Below, piece after piece: positions 7,796-13,571 of a stretch of DNA of 26,789 nucleotides (its first letter is position 1; each line of letters begins with the position of its first letter). This stretch comes from JAVBLK01 sp031553565. GTDB taxonomy: Bacteria; Bacillota; Clostridia; Christensenellales; DUVY01. The notes beneath the pieces are model-generated. The model was given only the letters and a program-made list of their open reading frames with translations. It ran no database searches and was not told the DNA's origin. A program made the translations under genes and the position numbers. The DNA lies in assembly GCA_031553565.1 (NCBI GenBank), contig JAVBLK010000003.1:1-26789 (forward strand), in the 5' to 3' direction.

Positions 7796-7824
7796 ATTAT
7801 ATCACAATGACAAATCCGCGTAAA
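7796..7824 (-). promoter_or_regulatory. Promoter of uvrC giving a leaderless mRNA
   Basis: On the minus strand TTTACG (7824-7819), 17 bases, TATAAT (7801-7796), then only 6 bases to the ATG at 7789. The predicted first transcribed base is the A of the start codon. No SOS (LexA-type) operator is evident around it. Confidence 0.75.
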
Positions 7825-7874
7825 GAGGGCAGGCCGCCGGTCGGCTTTCTTTTGCGCACCTTTTTCCTCTAAAA

Positions 7875-7892
7875 GTAACAATATTGTGTTAC
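7875..7892. promoter_or_regulatory. 18-bp inverted repeat, possible operator between uvrC and degV
   Basis: GTAACA (7875-7880), ATATTG, TGTTAC (7887-7892) is a perfect 6-bp inverted repeat with a 6-base centre, typical of dimeric regulator sites. It lies 7 bases upstream of the proposed degV -35 box and about 50 bases upstream of the uvrC promoter. The regulator is unknown. Confidence 0.4.
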
Positions 7893-7899
7893 AAGGAAC

Positions 7900-7928
7900 T
7901 AGCCAAATGTATGCGGATAAAGTATAAT
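7900..7928 (+). promoter_or_regulatory. Likely promoter of degV
   Basis: TAGCCA (7900-7905), 17 bases, TATAAT (7923-7928). The -35 box is mediocre. It implies a leader of about 155 bases before the degV ATG. That leader contains a repeat copy (7963-7992) and GC-rich palindromes such as GGCGCGCC near 8058-8065. Confidence 0.5.
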
Positions 7929-7962
7929 CTTTACGTCAATAATAATGTCGCGTTCTGCGGCG

Positions 7963-7992
7963 TTAAGGAAACAATGAATAAATGAGGTTCAA
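7963..7992 (+). repeat. Copy of a dispersed intergenic repeat in the degV leader
   Basis: The segment starting TTAAGGAAACAATGAATA and continuing AATGAGG matches the start of the repeats at 10657-10578 (minus) and 16977-17057 (plus) with one to a few mismatches, then diverges. It contains a three-codon ATG AAT AAA TGA frame that I do not consider a gene. Confidence 0.5.
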
Positions 7993-8089
7993 AAAAGACG
8001 CAGCTATAAATTATTCTTAAATTTTCAGCGGTTCCGTAAATAAGCGAACGCCGCCCGGCGCGCCGGAGAAGGTGCAGAGGAAAAAAACT

Positions 8090-8998
8090 ATGGGAAACTT
8101 TATCTTAGCAACAGATTCCTGCTGTGACATCAAAAAGTCAGAGCTTAGGAAAAACAATATTTTCTGCGCGGAAATGAGCTACGTTATCGACGGCGTAGCG
8201 CACAAGGACAATTTTGACAGCGATGCGGAATATTACGATTATATCGGCATTTTAAGGCGCGGCATTATGCCCTCTACCTCGCAGCTGAACGAGCACGAGC
8301 TGGAGGTGTTTTTTACCGGCATTCTAAGCCAAACCACAGGCGACCTGCTGTTTATATCCTTGTCCTCCGGCATCAGCGGATCTTATAACAACGCTATGGC
8401 GGTCTCGCGCCGGCTTATGGCGGGGCCCTTTAACGGGCGCTCTATATATATTTTGGACAGCAAGGGCGGCGCGGCCGGGCAGCACGCCCTTGTGGATATC
8501 GCCCAAAGGATGCGCGATGAGGGGCTTAATGCGGAGGACGCGTTCAACCGTCTGAACAGGCTGGTTGCAAATCAGCAGGTCTACGTGCTTGTGGATGACT
8601 TAAAGCACTTAAAGCGCGGCGGCCGCATATCGGCGCTGTCGGCGATCGTCGGAACGATATTGAACCTTAAACCGCTGTTGGTCGTAAACCATTTAGGGCA
8701 GATCCGCGTGTACGCAAAATCGCGCGGTATCAACAAAGTCATGGCGCTGACCGCAGACCTGGTCAGCAATAATTATCTGCCGGCCGAGGCGTTCCGCGAC
8801 GAGGCGGGCGAAAACGCATTTTACATCTCGGACGCAGACTCGGCCGAAAACGTCGCCCTTTTATGCAGCGCGATAAAGGAAAGGCTCCCCCAGGCAAAAT
8901 TCAAGATAAATCCGGTCGGCCCGCTCATCGGTACGCATGTCGGGCCCGGCGCAATAGGCCTGTTCTTTTTCGGCAAGCCCAGGCTGACCGTCACCTGA
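8090..8998 (+). CDS. DegV family fatty-acid-binding protein
   Basis: DegV/FakB-type proteins bind a fatty acid and present it to the kinase FakA for entry into phospholipid synthesis. The protein of 302 residues begins MGNFILATDSCCDI, matching the family TDS motif at the N-terminus. It has the SLSSGISGSYNNA segment (family SSGLSGTY loop), a central DDLKHLKRGGRIS motif, and a C-terminal IGTHVGPGAIGLFF motif that closes the fatty-acid pocket. An in-frame GTG at 8072 exists, but the ATG at 8090 has a reasonable AGAGGA site (8076-8081) and gives the normal N-terminus. Many Clostridia carry several DegV genes. It is a single-gene unit with its own terminator; which fatty acid it binds cannot be read from the sequence. 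Confidence 0.92.
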   Translation: MGNFILATDSCCDIKKSELRKNNIFCAEMSYVIDGVAHKDNFDSDAEYYDYIGILRRGIMPSTSQLNEHELEVFFTGILSQTTGDLLFISLSSGISGSYNNAMAVSRRLMAGPFNGRSIYILDSKGGAAGQHALVDIAQRMRDEGLNAEDAFNRLNRLVANQQVYVLVDDLKHLKRGGRISALSAIVGTILNLKPLLVVNHLGQIRVYAKSRGINKVMALTADLVSNNYLPAEAFRDEAGENAFYISDADSAENVALLCSAIKERLPQAKFKINPVGPLIGTHVGPGAIGLFFFGKPRLTVT

Positions 8999-9046
8999 GT
9001 TTCCGCCGCGTCCTTACCCGACCCCAACATTTTCACTAGCAAAAGA

Positions 9047-9080
9047 ACCCTGTTTCCGAACGAAACAGGGTCCTTTTTTT
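9047..9080 (+). terminator. Terminator after degV
   Basis: ACCCTGTTTC (9047-9056), CGAAC loop, GAAACAGGGT (9062-9071), then CC and T7 (9074-9080). On the minus strand the same stem is followed by TCTTTTGC, so it may also end glf transcripts. Confidence 0.92.
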
Positions 9081-9095
9081 CGATTGGGCTTTCCC

Positions 9096-10199
9096 TTATT
9101 TTTTCTCGCCGTTTACAAAGCTTAGCGCCTTTTCGACGACGTGGTGCATGTCGTAATACTTATAGTCGCCCAGCCGCCCCGCCGCGATCATTTTTTTCTC
9201 TTTTTTGACCAGCTCCAGATATTTATTGTAAAGCGCGTTGTTCTTTTCATCGTTGACGGGATAATAAGGCTCCTTGCCTTCCCCGAACGTTTCGGGATAT
9301 TCCCTGGTCACCACGGTATACGGACAAACGATATTGTCGAAATGCTTATGCTCGATGATCCGCGTAAACGGGGTCGCCGCGTCGGTATAGTTTATTACCG
9401 CGTTGCCCTGGTAATTTTCAAGCTCCAGCCGTTCGGTCCCGAATCTTAAACTGCGGTATTCCAGCCTGCCGAAACGGTAGCTGTACAGCGTATCAAGCTG
9501 TCCGGTATATATGATCTTCTCCGCAACCTTTTCCAGCTCGACCCGGTTTTCGATAAAATCGCAGTCAAGCTTTACCTCGATATTCTCCAGCCACTTATCA
9601 AAAAGCATGTTATAGCCGCCTGTCGGGATCCCCTGATATGCGTCGTTGAAGTAGTTGTTGTCAAACGTAAACCTGACGGGCAGCCGCGTGATGATAAACG
9701 CGGGCAGATCCTTGCATGCCCTGCCCCACTGCTTTTCGGTATAGCCCTTAATAAGCTTTTCATAGATATCGGTGCCGACCAGGCTGATCGCCTTTTCTTC
9801 CAGGTTCTTAGGCCCGGTTATTCCGGCCGCCTTGACCTGCGCGTCTATCCTTGCCTTTGCCTCGGCGGGAGTCCTTACCCCCCACATCGCGTAAAACGTG
9901 TTCATGTTAAAGGGCAGATTATATAATTCGCCGTTGTAGTTCGCCACCGGGCAGTTGGTATAACGGTTGAAAGGCACAAACCCGTTGACGTAATCCCACA
10001 CGGCTTTATTGTTGGTATGGAAGATATGCGCTCCGTATTTATGTACGGGGATCGCGCCCTCGGCCTCGCAATAAACGTTGCCGCCGGTATGCCCGCGCTT
10101 GTCAATCACAAGGCATTTCTTTCCGCGTTTATTAAGCTCGTAAGCCGCCACGCTGCCGAAAATCCCCGCGCCCACTATCAAATAATCGTACTTTGCCAT
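9096..10199 (-). CDS. glf: UDP-galactopyranose mutase
   Basis: Flavoenzyme that interconverts UDP-galactopyranose and UDP-galactofuranose, supplying galactofuranose for surface glycans. The 367 residues match the family. The FAD-binding motif is GAGIFG near residues 10-15, followed by IDKRGHTGGN and the HKYGAHIFHT segment. The substrate-binding part includes YTEKQWG and the IPTGGYN motif, and the C-terminal HHVVEKAL flavin-contact region is intact. AAAAGGG lies about 7 bases before the ATG. It is on the same strand as the glycosyltransferase upstream, but the 800-base repeat-rich spacer makes a shared transcript uncertain. It is the clearest sign that this organism makes a galactofuranose-containing polymer. 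Confidence 0.96.
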   Translation of the reverse strand: MAKYDYLIVGAGIFGSVAAYELNKRGKKCLVIDKRGHTGGNVYCEAEGAIPVHKYGAHIFHTNNKAVWDYVNGFVPFNRYTNCPVANYNGELYNLPFNMNTFYAMWGVRTPAEAKARIDAQVKAAGITGPKNLEEKAISLVGTDIYEKLIKGYTEKQWGRACKDLPAFIITRLPVRFTFDNNYFNDAYQGIPTGGYNMLFDKWLENIEVKLDCDFIENRVELEKVAEKIIYTGQLDTLYSYRFGRLEYRSLRFGTERLELENYQGNAVINYTDAATPFTRIIEHKHFDNIVCPYTVVTREYPETFGEGKEPYYPVNDEKNNALYNKYLELVKKEKKMIAAGRLGDYKYYDMHHVVEKALSFVNGEKK

Positions 10200-10283
10200 A
10201 ATTTATCCCTTTTATTCCCTGATCCTAAAACCCACGAATGCTTACTCAATTCCCAAATTTTTTACACGCCTTCTCTGTTTCCT

Positions 10284-10347
10284 TCCGGCTTGCAAAAAGA
10301 TCCTTCGCTTACGCTCAGGATGACAAGCCTAAGTAGCCGCTGATTAA
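10284..10347. repeat. 64-base repeat, copy 1
   Basis: Runs from TCCGGCTTGCAAAAAG to CGCTGATTAA and differs from the copy at 10681-10744 at three positions. It is palindromic: GGCTTG/CAAGCC outside and ATCCT/AGGAT inside. The central AAGATCCTTCGCTTACGCTC, read on the minus strand, resembles a short intergenic string that I recall being common in many unrelated bacterial genomes. Non-coding. Confidence 0.8.
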
Positions 10348-10492
10348 ATGAGCGAGATTTTGAAGGAGCGGATTTTCGAGCGAGAAATGGCTTGTTTTTG
10401 GCGGGCGTAGCAGAGCTACGTAAGCCAAAAAGAAGACTTTTCGCAGCCGATAAAGCCGCCCTGCAAATCGAAGTGAATTAATCAGCGTTTAC
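10333..10492 (+). repeat. Structured repeat element A with terminal inverted repeats
   Basis: Bounded by GTAGCCGCTGATTAA (10333-10347) and its inverted partner TTAATCAGCGTTTAC (10478-10492, 13 of 15 matching). Inside is a long hairpin: TTTTTGGC (10395-10402) with GCCAAAAA (10424-10431), enclosing CGTAGC-AGA-GCTACG (10406-10420). No open frame of note. A diverged copy in the opposite orientation lies at 10730-10845. It looks like a MITE-like or REP-like non-autonomous element. Confidence 0.6.
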
Positions 10493-10577
10493 CTAAGTAA
10501 CCGCTGATTAATTAGATAGAACTAATAGCCGCATCTTTTTTGTCTGAAAATGCCTTCATATTGCTATTAGTTCTATT
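10492..10577 (+). repeat. Repeat unit with a 13-bp perfect inverted repeat
   Basis: Starts CCTAAGTAACCGCTGATTAA like the other units and continues AGATAGAACT, shared with 10749-10756. It contains TAGAACTAATAGC (about 10517-10529) and its exact complement GCTATTAGTTCTA (about 10563-10575), a hairpin with a 33-base loop. Non-coding. Confidence 0.55.
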
Positions 10578-10657
10578 ATTTGCCGCAAAAACAAGTTGTT
10601 TTCATTGCTAAAAAATACTTGCTCTAAATTAGCCTCATTTATTCATCGTTTCCTTAA
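10578..10657 (-). repeat. 80-base dispersed repeat, copy 1
   Basis: Read on the minus strand it starts TTAAGGAAACGATGAATA and ends TTTTTGCGGCAAAT. It aligns over its whole length with the segment 16977-17057 just upstream of leuS, including an identical GCAAGTATTTTTTAGC block. Shorter related pieces occur at 7963-7992 and 12229-12256. Confidence 0.65.
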
Positions 10658-10680
10658 TTCCTGTTCATCCTCACCGCTGC

Positions 10681-10744
10681 TCCGGCTTACAAAAAGATCC
10701 TTCGCTTACGCTCAGGATGACAAGCCTAAGTAAACGCTGATTAA
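10681..10744. repeat. 64-base repeat, copy 2
   Basis: Near-identical to 10284-10347 (61 of 64 positions), in the same orientation. It leads directly into repeat element B through GTAAACGCTGATTAA (10730-10744). Confidence 0.8.
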
Positions 10745-10845
10745 TTCGATAGAACTTTGACGCATCGTCTTTTTGGGCCTAAAACATCTTCTTTTTTCGT
10801 CAATAGCTCTGCTATTGCCTTCAAAAATAATACGGCCTTGTTGCG
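10730..10845 (-). repeat. Structured repeat element B, diverged copy of element A
   Basis: On the minus strand it contains the hairpin CAATAGC-AGA-GCTATTG (10817-10801), then a run of A followed by GAAGA, and ends at TTAATCAGCGTTTAC. Element A has CGTAGC-AGA-GCTACG followed by the same AAAAAGAAGA and the same end. Two stem pairs differ by matched changes while the AGA loop is constant. The remaining spacer, 10846-11002, shows no gene, repeat or terminator that I can support. Confidence 0.5.
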
Positions 10846-11002
10846 GCTGACTGACGGGCAAACATGAGGGGCAACCTGACGGGCTTTTATCGCCGCCGAT
10901 TTTCTTGCCGCGCATATGCCCGCCAAATCAAACCGATTTTCTTGTACATTTATGCCCGCCGCCGAACCCCTCTAACAAATCCTTATCAGCTTCAACCCGG
11001 CA

Positions 11003-12031
11003 TCAGCCCAGTTTCAGTTTTTTGCGGAAGTAAAGATATCCCCAAACCAGGGCCTTCCTTCTCAGCAGCCCTCCCGGGATCATATATATATAAGCGGGGT
11101 ATCCCCCGAACCTGATCTTCTTGTAAAGCTTTATGTCTGCCGCCTTAAGCTGCGCCCACAGCTCCTTCATGTCTTTTTTCCGCTCGGCAGACTTCTCGCC
11201 CAGTGTAAACATCAGGGTGTTAATCATGATCACGTTAAGGTTATGAAACATATAGCGGCGCAGGCCTTTTTCCATTTTGTTTATCTCGTCAAAGCTGTAC
11301 GAGTCCAGCATACAGCGCATAACGGCCAGCTGCTGCTTGTATCTTTTAACTATATTGGTGATGTTGACCGACTGGTCGGCGCGGCCGATAAAATAATGGT
11401 AAAGGTCGACGTTCAAATAAAAGATCGTCTTCATAAACGGCAGCGGCTTGTACGCGTAAAGGTTGTCCACATAAAAAGTATGCTCCGGCAGGATCGTGCC
11501 GCTCTCCCTTAAGGCCGCCGTGCGGTACATTATCGCGTGCATCAAAAGCACAGACGTGGTCGAAAAAGGCTTTACTTTGTCCCATGTGCAAAAATCGTTT
11601 TCGCGGAAATTATCGGTGTAGCGCCGCGTAAAAGAGGTGTTGTCCGAAACGCGGTCATAGATGAAGTTGGTTATATACAGATCGGCATTCTTTCCCTCCG
11701 CCACGTGTCCGCGCAAAACCTCTAAAAGCTTCTTAAGCGCGTCACCGTCCACCCAGTCGTCCGAATCGACGACCTTATAATATAAGCCTTGCGCCAGCTC
11801 CAGCCCCTTGTTGACGCCCGAGCCGTGCCCGCCGTTGGGCTTGTGCACGGCCCTGACGATGGAAGGATATTTTGCCTGATACGCGTCGGCGATCTCCTTG
11901 GTCCTGTCCTTAGAGCCGTCGTTGACAATGATTATCTCGACCTCCTCCCCGCCCGAAAGCAGGGTGTCGACGCATTTATTGAGGTAAGCTTCCGAGTTGT
12001 AGCTGGGAACGGCAAAGGTGATAAGTTTCAT
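11003..12031 (-). CDS. Family 2 glycosyltransferase
   Basis: Predicted inverting glycosyltransferase of the GT2 family (GT-A fold) that moves a sugar from a nucleotide donor to a growing surface glycan or glycolipid. The 342-residue protein starts directly with the catalytic domain: VPSYNSEAYL (8-17), VNDGS (36-40), GHGSGVNKG (68-76), and the metal-binding DSDD (89-92). The C-terminal part is basic and has an amphipathic segment around residues 300-342 (KKIRFGGYPAYIYMIPGGLLRRK), which may touch the membrane. The ribosome-binding site GGAGGA (12042-12037) is 5 bases from the ATG. The acceptor and sugar cannot be told from sequence; the nearby glf makes a galactofuranose role possible but unproven. 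Confidence 0.9.
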   Translation of the reverse strand: MKLITFAVPSYNSEAYLNKCVDTLLSGGEEVEIIIVNDGSKDRTKEIADAYQAKYPSIVRAVHKPNGGHGSGVNKGLELAQGLYYKVVDSDDWVDGDALKKLLEVLRGHVAEGKNADLYITNFIYDRVSDNTSFTRRYTDNFRENDFCTWDKVKPFSTTSVLLMHAIMYRTAALRESGTILPEHTFYVDNLYAYKPLPFMKTIFYLNVDLYHYFIGRADQSVNITNIVKRYKQQLAVMRCMLDSYSFDEINKMEKGLRRYMFHNLNVIMINTLMFTLGEKSAERKKDMKELWAQLKAADIKLYKKIRFGGYPAYIYMIPGGLLRRKALVWGYLYFRKKLKLG

Positions 12032-12228
12032 ATTTTTCCTCCGTTGTGCTGGCGCACGTCGTTAGCTGCCTGCTTTTCAGATTGCCGCGAGATTGCGGCT
12101 GGCCGTATGTATACTATATTCTACACTATTTTCAGCATATTTGCCGTATATTATTCTGCCTTTTTCCCGCCGTTCAAGCGATCAACCCGCCTGCCGCGGC
12201 AAGAAAGCGGGCTTAAGTAACCGCTTCT

Positions 12229-12256
12229 GCCCGAGTATTTATTCAGCGTTCCTTAA
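12229..12256 (-). repeat. Degenerate repeat copy upstream of the glycosyltransferase
   Basis: On the minus strand it starts TTAAGGAACGCTGAATAAAT, close to the repeats at 7963 and 10657. Just before it, AAGTAACCGCT (12214-12224) resembles the terminal motif of elements A and B. The rest of the 288-base spacer 12032-12319 holds the ribosome-binding site of the glycosyltransferase gene and the terminator at 12252-12292. Confidence 0.45.
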
Positions 12257-12292
12257 AAATATAGGGCTGCCTTGAAAAGATCAAAGCAGCCC
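12252..12292 (-). terminator. Terminator after the GtrA-like gene
   Basis: On the minus strand GGGCTGC (12292-12286) pairs with GCAGCCC (12270-12264) and is followed by TATATTTTT. It ends the GH3/GtrA-like unit before the glycosyltransferase gene. Confidence 0.8.
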
Positions 12293-12319
12293 CGCATGGA
12301 ATGTTTTTATTATTTTATG

Positions 12320-13504
12320 TTATGCCGCCGCCGTCGCAGTCTTCAGCTTCTCGGCCTCTGCCTTGGCCGCCGCAAACGCTGCGTCCGCCTCATCCTTGAT
12401 GATTATCGCGTCGCTGACCGCCTGATGGCGCATGGGCACGAACGACTGCTGCGTCTGCAGCGTTTGCTTAGCTTTTTCAAGCTTCGCTTGGTCGCCGCCG
12501 TTAGACAGCGCTGCGACATCCGCTTTTGCTTTTTCAGCCGCGTTCAGCGTTGCAAAATATGCGATCGCCTTGGAGCTTGCCTGAGTCTTTGCCTTTGCGG
12601 CCGCCTTTTCGGTGTTGGACAGCTTTGCCTTCATTTCGGCGTCGGCAACCGCCGCCTCGGCTTTCTTGATCTTGGCTGCATCGGCGCCCGCTGCCTTCAG
12701 TTTCTCGTACTTAGCCTTAGCGCGCTTGGCAACGGCGTTGTAATCCGGGAAAATTACCAGGAACACAAAGAAGAATATCGCCATAGACACGCCGCCCATG
12801 ACCACAGTGTCAAGCAGTACAACTACGCCGACAGGCAAAGACGCGCCTATTACGCCCCAAACAAGATACTTCCATAAGCTTCCGATCATATCGCAGAACG
12901 GTTGAATAAGTAACCAGCCGATAAAATACCATGTCGCCTGCCAAACGGGGTTACCGTGAGACTTGAATGTGATGTTCCTTTGCAGCGGGAAATTGATGCA
13001 CTGCGCAAGGAACGTAGCAATCAAGAACGCAAAGAAGTAACCCAAGCCGCCGCCGATGACTACACGGCCCGCCTCATTATGTGCCAGCGGTTTGCCCAGG
13101 ATAAAGAAAAAAAATTGTTCTTTCCACTCGTCATAGGGCACACCGTTTAAAACACCGGCAGCGTGTGTAATTTCTCCTAATTTTATGTCTTTCGGAAACA
13201 TCCATGGGTTCGCAGCCAAATCCGTGCCGAACAGATGCGGCAGGAAAAGGAATACCAGGAATTGAAATACGGTTACCGCCTGACTGAACAGAACAAAGAA
13301 GAACAGCATGTAGATGATTTTTGCAAGCTTCGGATGCCTGTCGGCAAAGCCGTACCATATCGTCAGCCAGCCGCGCCCTATTTTCTGGAAAAAGGCGACA
13401 AACGAGTTGTCGGAAAGAGGCTTGATCTGTTTTTGAATCGCCTCCGCCGACTGCAACGGCGCCGGGGCTCTTACGGCCTCGGCAGTGTTTTCTTTCTTAG
13501 CCAT
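12320..13504 (-). CDS. GtrA-like multispanning membrane protein with a long Ala/Lys-rich tail
   Basis: A 394-residue protein in three parts. Residues 1-60 are a polar N-terminus. Residues 61-255 hold about four hydrophobic segments (about 62-90, 147-172, 188-222, 225-253). Residues 256-394 are a highly charged Ala/Lys/Glu-rich helical tail, probably a coiled coil in the cytoplasm. The segment FLAQCINFPLQRNITFKS (165-182 or so) matches the NFxxxRxxTFK pattern of GtrA proteins and aligns with LSCLFNFTVNRKFTFKA in the gene at 16385-16939, so I infer a divergent GtrA relative; classical GtrA proteins are 120-180 residues. GtrA-type proteins are thought to help move undecaprenyl-linked sugars across the membrane. 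A GGGAGGG site (13521-13515) sets the start. It follows the GH3 gene by 67 bases. The function is not established. Confidence 0.6.
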   Translation of the reverse strand: MAKKENTAEAVRAPAPLQSAEAIQKQIKPLSDNSFVAFFQKIGRGWLTIWYGFADRHPKLAKIIYMLFFFVLFSQAVTVFQFLVFLFLPHLFGTDLAANPWMFPKDIKLGEITHAAGVLNGVPYDEWKEQFFFFILGKPLAHNEAGRVVIGGGLGYFFAFLIATFLAQCINFPLQRNITFKSHGNPVWQATWYFIGWLLIQPFCDMIGSLWKYLVWGVIGASLPVGVVVLLDTVVMGGVSMAIFFFVFLVIFPDYNAVAKRAKAKYEKLKAAGADAAKIKKAEAAVADAEMKAKLSNTEKAAAKAKTQASSKAIAYFATLNAAEKAKADVAALSNGGDQAKLEKAKQTLQTQQSFVPMRHQAVSDAIIIKDEADAAFAAAKAEAEKLKTATAAA

Positions 13505-13544
13505 TTTGATCGTTCCCTCCCTGGAACTTATTTTTTTATTTTCA

Positions 13545-13563
13545 CCGCCGGACTCCCCGGCGG
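13545..13563 (-). other. Hairpin between GH3 and the GtrA-like gene
   Basis: CCGCCGG/CCGGCGG (13563-13557 with 13551-13545) with a 5-base loop. On the coding strand it is followed by A-rich rather than T-rich sequence, so it is not an intrinsic terminator. It may stabilise the upstream mRNA end or tune expression within the operon. Confidence 0.5.
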
Positions 13564-13571
13564 AGAAAGCT

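Noticed and set aside
7971..7984. Short leader peptide ATG AAT AAA TGA before degV
   Set aside because: It is part of a dispersed repeat that occurs in other contexts and encodes only three residues.
12272..12877. Plus-strand open frame of 201 codons
   Set aside because: It is antisense to the Ala/Lys-rich tail and membrane region of the GtrA-like gene; composition is that of a shadow frame with no start signal.
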